Program-made: the position numbers and the translations under genes
Assembly: GCF_902362185.1 (NCBI RefSeq)
Contig: NC_044507.1
Location: 14,166,544 to 14,230,543, forward strand
Direction of reading: 5' to 3'
DNA length: 64,000 bases
Origin: Chanos chanos
Lineage: Eukaryota > Chordata > Actinopteri > Gonorynchiformes > Chanidae
The notes under the pieces: model-generated
Databases searched by the model: none
What the model saw: the letters and a program-made list of their open reading frames with translations, nothing else
Told to the model about the DNA's origin: nothing
In this document: positions 35,775 to 48,328 of the stretch, piece by piece
How positions within the stretch are numbered: the stretch's first letter is position 1
Layout of the letters: each line of letters opens with the position of its first letter

Positions 35775-38700
35775 CAATGTTGTCTTACTTGTCAATGCAG
35801 ATCTTCTCAACCTGTGGGACCAGCACCTGTAGGAGGCGCATTATGGTCTGCAGAGGGAGTTTGCTCTTCCAAGAGAGAACCTTCATGAGAGAAGAGACAG
35901 TGGACATCAGATCCATACTGTATAGACCACTGGGCTGAAACTGTTCAAGTTTGGGTTGGCTACACAACAGCTACTCACCCATTCTGGTGTGGGGTTCCAG
36001 TATGTCACAGATGATGTGCTGGACAGACGCCTTCTCTCCATCTCTGCCTCCGTGTAGAACACATCCTGTTCAAAGAGAGAAATATTCTGCTAAAATGAAT
36101 AGACACACAAAGAAGCATTAGGTAACAACTGTGTAAACATCACATGATGGCACTGAATTACTGCTGATCTTCCTAAGCAAAAATTGCACTTAAAAGCTAA
36201 AAAGCTTACACAAACTGGCTAATGGGAGATTCTCTGCTTGCCTTACCTCATTATCTCTCCCAGAGTTGGACTCTGTATCGCTTGCTCCTCCCATACTACT
36301 GTGTTCTAACACAGGAGTAAGTGGTGAGTCTGTCTGTGGTACGGTAACCATTGTCCCGTCCTCTGACACCTGGGATTTTTCTGTCAGTTTGTCAATTCCT
36401 AGAGAGAGACCAACCAAAGTGGGTGAGTGAGTGGGAGCCATTTAAACTACAACATAAACTAACAGGTGGGAGACATACCTGGCATGGCCACTAAGCTGGC
36501 CTTGAGTGTGCCTGGTTCTGCAGGCAAGGCTGGCCGAGAACCTTCCATAGAAACAGTCTCCTGAGAGCTGGTGCGAGAGATGGCATCCGGTGACTTCTTC
36601 TTTCTTTGTAGAGCCTTTTGTATGGACGTGTGGTCTGTGGGCAGGTTGGCAAGCTGGTGAAACACATTGCGTTTGCGAATGATGGCATACACCAGGTTGC
36701 AGTTGCCTGGGAACGGAGTGAACAAAAGAACAAAGAAGAATAAATATACATATGCAATAAAAGCATGTGGAAAAGAGTCATAGTATGGAAACTAGAAAGT
36801 GTAGTGACCAGATGTCCACAGTTAAATTGCCCACACCACAGGAGAGCTATAAATCTACATCTGATTGTACCAGACATGCCATTTATCACAAGAGGCAAGA
36901 CAGACCCTAATGGCAGCTGCTGACTGATCAAAGCAACCCTGTGCTGATAAGTTCCATTTTCCTTAACAAAAGAATTGACACCTACAGTGTGTTAATGCTG
37001 GATCAATATCAAAAACCTGGATGGTGGAGGCAAAGACGCAGAGACTGTACTTATGTCTCATTCAAATCATGTTACTCAAGAAAATTCCACACTGCATATG
37101 GAACTGTAAAGTCAAATTTAATTTCACTCTGGACCTTTGTTCTTTTGCAGTGCTGATCATGATATGAAAATCACTGTAATTATCACTGTAAGTCCATGCC
37201 TTGAACCAAGCCTAGACTGCTTTGTTTTTTATTGATTGCTAAATTCACTTTTTCTAATTTTTCCGCAATTTCCTTTCTTCTGCTGATCACTGAAAATTCA
37301 CCTATCCAAAGTTTTTCCGAATTCATGAAATCCCTGATCAAAATACTGTTGATTTTTATACTATATATTGTTGTGGACAAAGGCATCTGCTAAATGAACA
37401 AAACAGCAAATAAAATGACTAAATTACTAATGAAACAGGTCCTCTGAAGTTTAACTCTCCAATGAGGAACCGTTATGCTTTGTGAATAATCTTGCCATTT
37501 CACACTGTCCTAAGTTCAAGAGGACACTGAGAAAAACTGTGACACCTCTCACCTTGCAACTTTAACAGCCTATCATCAGTGCTAGAACAGTTTTCTTTCC
37601 TTACGTAATATTCCCCCATTGTACCGGGAAAAAAGTACAAGAATGGAAGCTTCTACTGTACGTTCAAGGAATTGTGGTTACCGAACCTGGTGCCGTGTTT
37701 CCCGAACAACTATACGAGGAGTCAGTATTGGGGTCCTCTCCAACTGCTCGAAGGCACCAAAGGCTTTGCATATTACAAAACTCCAAAACTACACCGAAGC
37801 CAAGCCCACTGTTATTGTCTAGTCCTAGAAATTCCTGTCACAGAGCCACTTCACCTGCAACCTCTGAGTCTGTAGATTTCAAACAGACCCTATTCATTCA
37901 TCTGTCCCCCTAACCTCAAAGAGTGAGTCCCATCCATCATCAGCCAAGTGTAAGCCTAGCCAATCAGTGTTCTCCACAGCATTTGGCATGATAATTAGTT
38001 ACCTTCTCTGATAACGTCACTACTGTAGTTAGAATAAACTCGCTGGACAGTCATGACTAATAGGCCTGTTTTACGACTAAGATTCTTCTTTTCCTCTTTG
38101 CATGGTACCATTCTGACTATGCCTGGTAGTTTAACGGAGCAGTTTGCACTTTGCCTGAATTAATACAGCTCTTACCGTTCCCACATTTAATCATGTTTGT
38201 CTTTACTATATACAGCCTGTCTCATCATCACACGTATCCTGCTTCCTCAGTTTCCTTAGTTTGTATTACACTGTCTTCTTTATTTGATCATTAGTATTAA
38301 ACTTAATTATATTCTATCCTGCTTGTTTCTCTTGTCACAACTGAGCTGTACCACCTTTCAAGACTACACAAGCTCCTTCAGATCCTACTTATTCCTAAAT
38401 TTTATTTGAGCTACTATTGATGTAATCTGTCCATTTCAATTGACTGGTGTCTCTAATTATTTAAGTAAATAATTATCATTGGTTCATTTGTAATTAATTG
38501 ATAAGATTAGGATCACTTCATCCAAAATAATAAACAGTCTGAAGGACAGAAAACAAGGATTTTACCATCAAACTGGTACTGAATGATATTGTTGAAGGTC
38601 TCCAGCAGGAAGAAGACAAGATGGTGGTTCTGGGAGGCAGAGAAGAGGAACCAGTTTGTGGAGAAGGCCTCCAGAAGGTGCAGGAGTTTATTAGCTGCCA

Positions 38701-41476
38701 CCATGGACAGACTCTTCAGGTAAGGAGACACTACAGGATCAAAGCAGAGACAGAACTTAATTTATATGCATCTCTTAGACATCTTTAAAACCAGCCACAA
38801 CCCTAGAAAAACTCAAATGATTCTGTATACCTATAGGTACACTTTCTCTCTGGCACTGTAATACAGCAGACCAATGAATTTTATAATGTACAAATATCAG
38901 TTGTTAAATGACAGTCTGTGGTACTCACCATTCACTACAATGGTGAGCAGGCAGTCGTAGAGTGGCTGTAAACGTTGGTGTCCACTAGTGATAATTTTGT
39001 GGAAAACCTGAAGGTACAAAAGAAATTTACACTGGACTCCCAGGAAAGGACACACGTTGGCATACAAACGCTAACTCATGATGAAACCTGTTTCAACGAC
39101 AACTTCAACTTTGTGAAAAGCACCAGAGACGTAGGCTTACTATGATGAGCAGGTCAGCGTGGGTGCCTGTGAACACTGGGATATCCATGGGGACATGTAT
39201 GGAGTAGGGCTTATTTAAACGCACGCCAAAGTTTCTCTCCCCACTCAGCAGCAGCAGGATGAAGACACCAATATGCATGAGGCCCACGCGGGCTACAATA
39301 AATTACAACAGGGAGTGATTCACAGACACTTAAGATGTAGATAAGTAAAATACACACACACACCCCCACACGTCTGCACACTCAACTGCATGTATACACA
39401 GTAGGAGAGCAGTAGGAGGACAAGTAGTTAATGCGTACTCAGTACGTTAAGAGCCGAAAATTGACCGTGTAGATTACATATATGCACACAATCAAGAACT
39501 CCCCTTGACATTAGCCCAAATTCTGCGTCCACTCACACTGATCTGCCCTGGCGTCATTCAGGTAGTAGAGGATAGGCACCAAAATGTCCAACACATCACT
39601 GCTCTTCAGCACAAAGAACAGGAATTTCTGAATTGGAAGGAGACAGAAAGGAGTTGATGATCCAACAGTGAGATGTAATGTTACCTTGGACTAAAATGAA
39701 AGGTTCTAATCACTTACTTTGTTAAAGTCACAGAGTTTCCAAAAGAGTACGAGCAGTTCTTGGTGGAATTGGATCTTTTTGGTGGAGTTGGGCAGGTATG
39801 TTTGAGTAAGAGGGTTTGTCAGTAGCCGAGCAAGGCCTTTAAGCACAAAGTCATAATCCTGAAAAGGTCAAGAATAACCGACATATAAAAAGATTACTCA
39901 CCAAACAAATGATTGATGGATTACTCATTCATAAACTCAAAACTACTAGGTTGTTTTAGACCCTTACCTCTTCCCTGTGGATTCTAGACAGGTAGTTCAC
40001 AAACAGGTTATCTGGGCCAGCAGACTGAAAAAAGGAAAAAAATAAACCCCACAAAAACCTAAAATAAGCAACTTAATAAATCATTGTGATTAACCTCCAC
40101 ATAATTCATGATTCTCAGTGGTGATTATAGGGGGGGGGGTGCATTCTCTTACATCCTGTTCGTCAATGCTGGCAGGAGATGGAGCGCGATGGGGTGGGCC
40201 ACCCTCATGCTCCAGGGTGACTATGAGGATTTGCACAGCCTGCTCCACCAGCTGCTCCCGGTAGTCGGAGAAGAGCAGGTGGTTGTAGGGGATACCGTAC
40301 CCCACAGGGTCATATGCACACACTACATTAAGCAGTGAAGTAAACAGGGGTAGGGCATGCCTGAGGACACAGTGCAAAAAGTTAACATTTACACTGTATA
40401 GAGACATATACATACACTTGTGTGTAAATGCGTACATGCATGTGTGTTTATGTGTGGCTTTCCTCACCTGTTCTCTGTGGAGCAAAAGAAGGTCACCCAT
40501 GGGTTGAGGATCGTGTTATCAGAGGATGGAGGCAGGTACATAGCCTCAGAGAAACACGTTAAAAGCAGCCTCAAAAGCTCAGTTCTGTACAAATTCCAAA
40601 GAGACCAGGCTCAATCAACAACAGACAGCTAAGCCTCTCAAAACACTTAACCACAAGCAATTACAAACACAAATATAGGAACAACAGACAACACAATCGC
40701 AATGATATAATAATAGAAGAATATACACATATACTGCAAAACAAATGAGGTGAAATATATACAGGCTAAAACCTCACACAAACAACTGAATAGATAAGCA
40801 TATGTAAAATACATAGAAAGTCAAAGCAACAATAACAGACAACAGTCAACAAACACTGGATCAGCAAAGAGCCACCCACTCACTAACCTGTTGAGGTCAT
40901 GGATGTAGTTGAGTGGGGGGGACTGGGCAAAGCCCACCCCAGCCTCCCAGATGTACTCACAGCTATCTAAAGTCTGCATGTCCTCCACAGAGTCCTGTAC
41001 ATTAAAGCATGTGATATTATTCTCGGCGGTCAGAGAGAGTGAGGAACAAAATCACTCTCAAAATTTGTATTTTACTGTGATTTTCCTCATGGTGACTTAG
41101 GAATGATACAGTCCCAAATATAACATTTATTTTAAATTCAGCATGCCTCATATGATTTTACTATATGTACATCAAACTGTGTCATAACGTGATGGGTTTT
41201 TTTTTTTGCCAAAAGGAATGATTCACCATTGTGTCTGCACCCTGTCATCAAACAACTTTTACACCATCTCTCAAAATAGAAACGAGGAGGAAGTAAAAAG
41301 AAAAATGCACTTCCAAGCTTTAGAAATGTCGACAGAGCATTCCACAAAGAAACACACATTCTATGTCAGCCAGCAGAGGGACAGGCTAGTCCACATCTAC
41401 TCTGGTTCTAGAACTGACTAACAGGACAGGTTAGTGTAACACAGCAGGAACAAGGAAAAGGTTTTGTTTTGACCTT

Positions 41477-41520
<44 letters not shown>

Positions 41521-42510
41521 TGCAGCAGCAAATAATGATTACATATGGGGTAATGTACATGACTGAGACAGGAGACACCAGGAACAGACAGTTTCAGTAT
41601 AGACTTGCAGTAATGAAGACTCACTGGGCCTCCTCTCTTGTGACTCTGCACGGTGAAGTCAGGGCAAAAGAGTAGATCTGCTATAGCCAGCAGTAGAGAC
41701 TCTGCAAGCGGTCGTGCTCCATCGTCATCATCATCCATCTCATCCATCTATCAGGTAGACAGAGTGAGAGAGAGAAAACAAACTCAGCAAACAAAAACTG
41801 CTCCCAGTAAGTCCGCGCCAGCAACATGAACTGGACATGAGAAAATCAACTGTGGTTCCCGTTGAATGTTTGTATCTACCGCCAGAACACATCAAGTTTA
41901 TATGACGTATTCATCTTAAATAATGATTTGCCTCTGTTTTGCGGTCACAATGGAAAAATTACGCCTTAGACTGGAATGAGGAAACTATTGTTTTAGACCA
42001 CTGAGCTGTTACACCTCTCAGTTAAAACCTCCATGGACACGAATATGGAGACGTGCTGAGCTGTAGTTTGACTGAGGTTATTTAATGCAAGCCCTTGACT
42101 TTTCCTCCCACACTTTAGTGTATCCTGTGCAGTGCTAGAATGTAACTGTCAAATTCAGGCTGCAAAACAACCAACTTATTATTTCATGTGGAAGACTGAG
42201 GCAAAGCTTCCCATTACTGAAGCTTGATTTGTCATAACACAGGCTAGTTCTACTCTGTTCTGTATCTCCACCCAAAAAAAGACACTGCAATCCTCCTACC
42301 CCTGCTCTTCCAGCTCCTGGTACAGTGGACCAGAAGAACCCTCTCCAGTCCTGGTCCTCAAAGATGTAGGGCAGGATACGGGTGAGCATACGGGTGCAGT
42401 TCAAGACAATCTGCTTCTCCCTTTCAGAGGGACAGCCAGATTCTGCTCCCTGGACCAGCTTCTCCACAGCCTGAGGAACAGCCATGCATTATCAAATACA
42501 TACATTCTCA

Positions 42511-42548
<38 letters not shown>

Positions 42549-44393
42549 ACACACACCCTCATTCTATTTTACAGGGTGCTGCATAATGTCAAGAGGTGAA
42601 ACATTAGAGAGATAAAACAGGATTTCACAAGCCTTTTAAAAATAGAGGAATGCTAAACCAGAGACCCCATCCTTAAACAAATACATTAAGTGCACTAGGT
42701 AAATTGGCACCGCACAGCTTGAAAGATGTCACAGATGGTACGCCTCAGCAAAAGCTCTGGGCTCTGTTTTGTTCTTCTCTTCAATATCATATTAGTCTCA
42801 GCACTGACGACATTACATTAATTTGTTTTCCTTTCTGATAGGAGGTTTGTAAAGGAAGTGGAGAACTGGAGGCAGGAAGGGGAAAGGACCCTGCCTCTTT
42901 CCTGCTCATTTTAACAGTATACTCTGGGTTTCGACTGACCAAAGTAATCTCTATATGACTCATATGAGAAGAACCAAGTTTACTGATAATGTTGAAGCAA
43001 TTTCAACTCATACTTCCAGATCTCCTGTACTCTGTGTTTATCTGTAACCAGTGATATGCTGATGTGGGGCTTAATACTGGCAGGCTTGTGAAATGTCAAA
43101 ATTGATTAACTCAAGATTTAGGTGAAGTTGTGAGTAATACCTTGTAACAGAGGGTTGCAAGATTGGAAGGGGACTCCTCTCGTACTGCACGTATTTCCGC
43201 TGCTGGCACAAGGGCAAAAACATCCTGTACTGTTGTGGCTGTATCTGCCCAGAACTGGTCCCAGAAAGCATCGTCTGTGGCCTCCACAGGCTGTGTGAGA
43301 GAGCAATGGCTGAACTACGTTTTGCAGAGACCTTGTGCAAACATTCCCCACAGAGACCATGGGTCTTCTGTATCCAAGACACCGGTAAATTCAAGAGTGC
43401 AAATGCGTCATAGCACTGACAGTTCATTTCTCTCACTTTCACGGGGCAACTGAAAATAAACACGACGCGTCTTACTACTAATGACTGAAAACAACAAATA
43501 CATTGCACTAAAAATTTCAAGTCAGAAAGATGCAACGTATTCTAGTACTGGAGCATACTTATTTACAAAAGGGGGTATAATTACATTGGACGACGCGCTC
43601 ACACCAGGCCACCACGAACACCTGTCGCTCTTGGAGACGGCGAATGATCGAATATGCGTCATCAGCCCATGTGGGACATGCTAAAATCTGTGCCGCTTGG
43701 CTTTAATGTTATTTTTGTTTATCCCAGAATAGCGATTTTTATTAGCACGCATGTAGCTTCGGTGGTTTGAAATTGAGCTGATAATTCGTCATGTTGCGTT
43801 GACAAATGAGCATGTATAACTAACATCTTTCCATAACGCGGTTGTGGGGTAAAAGGACAGCATAATTTCAAGTCAGTCGAATTTCAAGCAGAGCAGAATT
43901 ATTAATGAAATTACTTATGCACTTTAAGACATGAAATACGAGACAAATCGGTCACACGAATTATCATTCGTGTTTTGTCAATAAATTACAATGATCAGAA
44001 ACCCATCTGTAAGAGATGTCGCTCTTCATAAAGCCAACACAAACAGAATCAAAACAAATCAACCAATGACAACACCTCAAATGCAGAACGCACACCTGTC
44101 AGTGTTTAAGCATGTATATTACGTAAATCTTCAAAACAATTAATAAATGAGATAAAAACCATTTCTTTGAAATTTAATTTGTGAGTCATGCGCTCACTGC
44201 ATCTCATCTCATCCTTGATGTTGCTGCACCATCTGATTCGCTTTTTCCGTCGTCGCAGCTTGTCTGCATCTGAAGCCCATAAAAAAGGAAACGTTAAATG
44301 AAAAAGGATATTTTAAATAACCTCTACCTGTGTTTTGGTTGTAAGCTGTATGACGGCTTTCCTAAAATTCAGTTTGGAGTCCGTATTGCCCAT
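35203..44393 (-). CDS. hid1: HID1 domain-containing protein (dymeclin-like Golgi protein)
   Basis: HID1 is a peripheral Golgi/TGN protein, N-myristoylated, needed for sorting into dense-core vesicles and TGN homeostasis. Nineteen exons: 44328-44393, 43141-43290, 42300-42470, 41625-41747, 40888-40994, 40468-40584, 40153-40360, 39968-40024, 39718-39858, 39537-39627, 39141-39292, 38929-39007, 38566-38730, 36479-36706, 36247-36398, 35979-36065, 35789-35880, 35445-35603, 35203-35266. Phases close for 802 aa (human 788). It begins MGNTDSKLNFRKAVIQL with the Gly2 myristoylation site. Near-identical blocks to human include DDAFWDQFWADTAT, YIFEDQDWRGFFWSTVPGAG, CAYDPVGYGIPYNHLLFSDY, LLLLSGERNFGVRLNKPYS, NHHLVFFLLETFNNIIQYQF and LPLQTIMRLLQVLVPQVEK; ends DVRLFEIQRM. 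Most divergence is in the disordered stretch of exons 14-16. Start codons of hid1 and vcf1 face apart, 1.7 kb. Confidence 0.96.
35691..35773. repeat. (GAAA)n microsatellite in hid1 intron 17
   Basis: About twenty GAAA units, starting only 15 bp from the donor of exon 17 (35789-35880). On the hid1 strand it is a (TTTC)n pyrimidine tract directly downstream of the 5' splice site. Confidence 0.93.
36707..38565. other. hid1 intron 13, largest in the gene
   Basis: A 1.86-kb intron. Apart from the possible SINE tail near 37.4 kb, a complex stretch of higher GC at 37610-37880 stands out but encodes nothing recognisable. It may be part of an old repeat. Confidence 0.35.
37360..37412. repeat. Possible degenerate SINE tail
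   Basis: Contains ggcatctgctaaatga, which resembles the 3'-tail motif (gcgtctgctaaatga) common in many fish SINE and L2-like copies. The rest of the surrounding sequence in hid1 intron 13 does not give a clear tRNA-like head, so family is not assigned. Confidence 0.3.
41483..41516. repeat. (GA)n microsatellite
   Basis: Perfect GA tract of about 17 units in hid1 intron 4. Confidence 0.95.
42514..42556. repeat. (CA)n microsatellite
   Basis: CA tract with one interruption (acatacac) in hid1 intron 2, 44 bp from the acceptor of exon 3. Confidence 0.95.
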
Positions 44394-46121
44394 TCTTATT
44401 TTTTTCTCCTGTGATACGTCGCCACTGCCATGAATCCCATCTAATCCCTCTTCACCTCCTCCCTCGGTTGTGTCATTTGCGGAGGCGGTGGATGATGGTG
44501 TACTGCCAGAAACTTCCGGGTTCCTGGCGCAAATGGTATTTGGTAAAAGACAATATGTATAATACTAAGTAGAATATATTCAAATTTACACCGTATTAGA
44601 CACTTGCAGTTCGATAAAGCAGGTAGAGCCTATTGTTGTAAAAATTGCCTCTGACGGTTAGGTATAACAAATACACTTATGGTTACTGAAGTTGAGCTTT
44701 TTATGAACATCTATGTCTATTATGTACTGTTATAATTCTGACAGTTTTGATTGTCCCTTATCAGCAATTAGTTTTGACTGAATAACATGTACTGCAAAAT
44801 ATATCAAAAGGGGTATTGATAGAGGGTCTTAATAGGCCTGTAATTAATAGGGCTACTAATAAGTCTATACAGCGTAACAGTGACATCCTGAGGGAAACCA
44901 TGGAAAGGACAGACTCTTGCTTTCTCGAAAAGACATAAGTTATATTTGAAATAGCAGTACTTGCTTTCATTTATCTGACTCCCTTCACTTTTATTCACCG
45001 ACTAAAATCAGTGTAGTTTGCTTGTTTCCTGGTTAAATAAACAAAGACAACTGAATTAAAATTTGTTTGGGGTAGAGGACTGAAATAATGATGATGATGA
45101 ACCTGTAAGGATCAAGCTGGAAAAGGCTTCAGGACTTACTTTGTCATGAAATGCAACTCTGCATAATGCAAATGATCCAGTGCTGTTCATTTACAGTTAA
45201 TTTTAGAAGACACCAAGAAGAGTCACAAATATGTGAGCTGCCCTCCGAAATCATTAAGGAATACAATACAAATAGCAAAGGAGGAGTCTCTCTCTCTCTC
45301 TCTCCCACCACACAAAAAAACACACACACACACACAAAATCTGGTTCAAACCATGCAATGCACACCGGAAACACTGGGGGTTTTAGACCGTGACGCTATT
45401 CTTTACAGCCAATCTGGTTGCCCCTTTTAAGACTCACGCTTGTGACAGCGCATGCGTTGTAGTATGTAAATAGTACTTTGAGCAAAAGCTAACTAGCTGC
45501 TGAGATATACTCCCACTTGGTCTAGAATACCGGCGAATTTTATAACGTAATTTTAGAGCGAGTGGGGATTAATGAAGCAGTTGGGAGACTGATTATACAA
45601 AGTTTATGGAGTATTACCTGCGTTAACGGTAGTTTCGTTGACTGTATAATACTTAGGAAGATAGTAAGCTGGCTAACTTGGTGTTCCGTTAGCCAGTGGA
45701 GCTAACAGAATTATGAGAGTACAGAGCTAAGCTTGGCTAGTTTCCTGGAAAGCTGTGTCGGTGGATTGAAGTGTTAGCTTTTCTGCGTTTAAGTAGTCGG
45801 TTTTCCTGAGGTGAACGATTCAGTTGGCTTGATCAGTCCACGTGCCTGGTTAATTTTTGTTCTCTGATAACAGTACATAGTAAGTTTGGTCCATTTGTTA
45901 AGCTAAGGGAGGTTCATTTTCTTTGGCCATGTCCAGGCGTCAGCAGTAGCTAGTTTAATGCTGCCGGTCAACAAATTATTATCAAAAAAGACCTGTGCTA
46001 GTTCGGAAGAAAGATTTGGAGCACACAATAAGATTCCCGAGGGTGATCGCCCTGAAATAAATCTGTGTACTAGATAATAGTTTTCTTTGTCACAGCACTT
46101 TGACAAATCAACCGTGCAGAG
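44394..46121. promoter_or_regulatory. Head-to-head interval of hid1 and vcf1
   Basis: The start codons of hid1 and vcf1 lie at its two ends. hid1's 5' UTR is the stretch just above 44393, which is Cys/Gly-codon-like and GC-richer to about 44540. A low-complexity CT and CA stretch lies at 45286-45337. The region 45450-46120 directly before vcf1 probably holds its promoter and 5' UTR. No TATA box is convincing. Confidence 0.4.
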
Positions 46122-47005
46122 ATGCTAACCGAAAACAGGTGAGTCATTTGTTCATTTGATTGCATTTCTCTTGGCGAATGTTGGAGCTTTCTGTTCGTTC
46201 ACCTTGACGCATAATCGTTGCAACTAAAACGAAGTTTATGGAATTGTACAAATAGATCTGTTAATTCGCTGTCAAACGAATAGCCACATTCCAGATGTCA
46301 CAACATATACATTTGCGTGTGTAACCCCTTACAGAAAACGTCAACGCTGTCAAGGCGATGAAGAGGATGGGCAGCTGATGCCGCGAGCCAAAAGATCAAG
46401 CACTGGTCACCTGCCTTCAGAGGTAGGCCGAGATGCGTGGGATTCCGAGGTAAGAATTTATGAAGGAGAACAGTGTTTTCACACTGCAGTTTTAGTAGTG
46501 TCTCTGCTTTGATATGTTGTCATAATGTCGTGGGGTTATGAGATGTTCAGTAATACTTTATGTAAATTATTACGGATCGTGATGGATCTTCAGCACACAT
46601 ATTTTATTAGCCCAAAAGTGTGTTCTGATGTAAAACTTACTTGTGTCTCAATTTGTAACTGTTTTAATACCAGTCAATTTGTAATATCAGACTGATGCAT
46701 AAAGAGGCTGAATTGGTTGTTCTGTTATTCAGTATTATTGTCCACTTCTCCAGTCTTCCAGCAGTGACAGCAGTGGGATCAGTAGTCCTGAGCATGTTGC
46801 AGGAGGGAGCAACAGCAGCAGTCAGTGTGCCGTAGATAACATGGGGGCCCTCAATGCCCATAGCCCCTGCAGTCCTCTTAACACGACCCAGTCCACGGAG
46901 CAGTCAGGTCCAATGAGCCTCGTCTCCTACCACCAAATCAACCGGGTCCTGAGAGAAGCCCACTTCCACAGCTTGCAAAGCAGGGGCCAATCCAGAGACA
47001 GGTGA
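46122..47005 (+). CDS. vcf1: VCP nuclear cofactor family member (FAM104A)
   Basis: FAM104/VCF proteins are small, mostly disordered nuclear proteins that bind the N domain of the AAA ATPase VCP/p97 through a C-terminal helix and promote its nuclear import. Three exons: 46122-46138, 46335-46449, 46754-47005; phases close for 127 aa. Seen: a basic KRQR and PRAKR nuclear-localisation-like start, the block WDSESSSSDSSGISSPEHV that matches human FAM104A, a low-complexity Ser/Asn linker, and the C-terminal VCP-binding helix INRVLREAHFHSLQSRG. The start ATG lies in a 17-nt coding part of exon 1. Human FAM104A also lies on 17q25. Confidence 0.9.
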
Positions 47006-47782
47006 TCTACCCAGACCTGTTTGCCTCGATTGGGCATGAAATGATATTACCATCGGCCTGCTAAAGGTCCCTTACCATTCCTCAGAAGACAGGGTCAGAG
47101 GTCAAAGACTTCATTGATTTCATTTTCATTCAACTCTGTCCCTCACTATCTAGTTTTCTTTGCATTTTAGAGCTCTCATCATACTGGTGTGTTTTTTGGA
47201 GAAAGAAAAATATTCTTGGTACTGTATACTTGCTGACTAATCAGAGCACAGAAGTGTTCGTGTTGTAAGCAATAACAGCTTAACGATAATGCAACATCTT
47301 GTGACATTCACTGTGTAAACTTTTTGTAACAGATTGGTTTTCACTAAAAATGAGAGCTTCATTGTGAAAGACTTACATGGATCTGCACTTGGAATATATA
47401 TTTTTTGTTTTGTTGTCAAAATCTAATGTAGAGAAAACAGAAATTTTGCAATGCACTTGTGAGTGAGAGGAACAAGAGGGTTATTAATCAAACCTCAGAT
47501 CCATGTAGGACATAAACAACAATCCAACAGCACAAACCTCAGAAAATACTGATGAGCTTTGTGTAAAGTGATCACCAGGGGCACAGACTACTGTCCAGTG
47601 ATCCCCTCCCTGACGCTGGCTCCATAACTGGTGCCGTGGCTACTGCTGGCCCACTGTGGAAATGTGTTTGGTGTGATGTTTTGAATTCAGATGCATTTTA
47701 AAGATGTCGATTATTTTTATGATGCTGTTTTTGTATCGACAGATTTGCATTACATTTTACATTTAAGTCACCTACATTTTAA

Positions 47783-47788
47783 AATAAA
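47783..47788 (+). promoter_or_regulatory. Possible poly(A) signal of vcf1
   Basis: AATAAA 778 bp after the stop codon. Long 3' UTRs are usual for this family, but an earlier alternative cannot be excluded. Confidence 0.35.
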
Positions 47789-48305
47789 GATAGATGTTAT
47801 TAAGCACCTTTTTTGTCCCCTGCTTTATTCAATGTATAAATTCTCACAGAAATGTTTCAGTCCGATAGATATTTATACCTTTCATCTCTTGAAAACCTCA
47901 GTCGATTGCTGTAGTCTGTGGGCCCCCAAAATTGTACAAGTAGCTGAAAAAACATGAAAGAAAGGAAATCCTTTTTAAAGCAGAGTCGTGTGAGCATGAT
48001 GAATTACTCCTCATACACTGGGCAGCACATTAATGAGGTATGACCTGTGTGTGAGGGAGGAGTAAGAAAAGGTTGCCTTAATTAGAGCGCTACACGTCTT
48101 TGTCTTGTCACTTGCGAGGTGTAACAGATTACACATATTAATGCTCCTCCCATAAGCCCCTCCACTCCACTGTGTGTGCTCATTACTGAATCCTTTAGAA
48201 TGCTCAGGCCTCCCCATAGGTGGACAGGCATGACAGATGCATCTATAATGACACAAGAGTGGAGGATTAACATGCTAACAAAGATATCATTTCTCTGAAA
48301 AAAGA

Positions 48306-48328
48306 CCCCCCCCCCCCCCCCCCCCCCC
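48306..48328. repeat. Poly-C run
   Basis: An uninterrupted run of 23 C. Confidence 0.95.
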
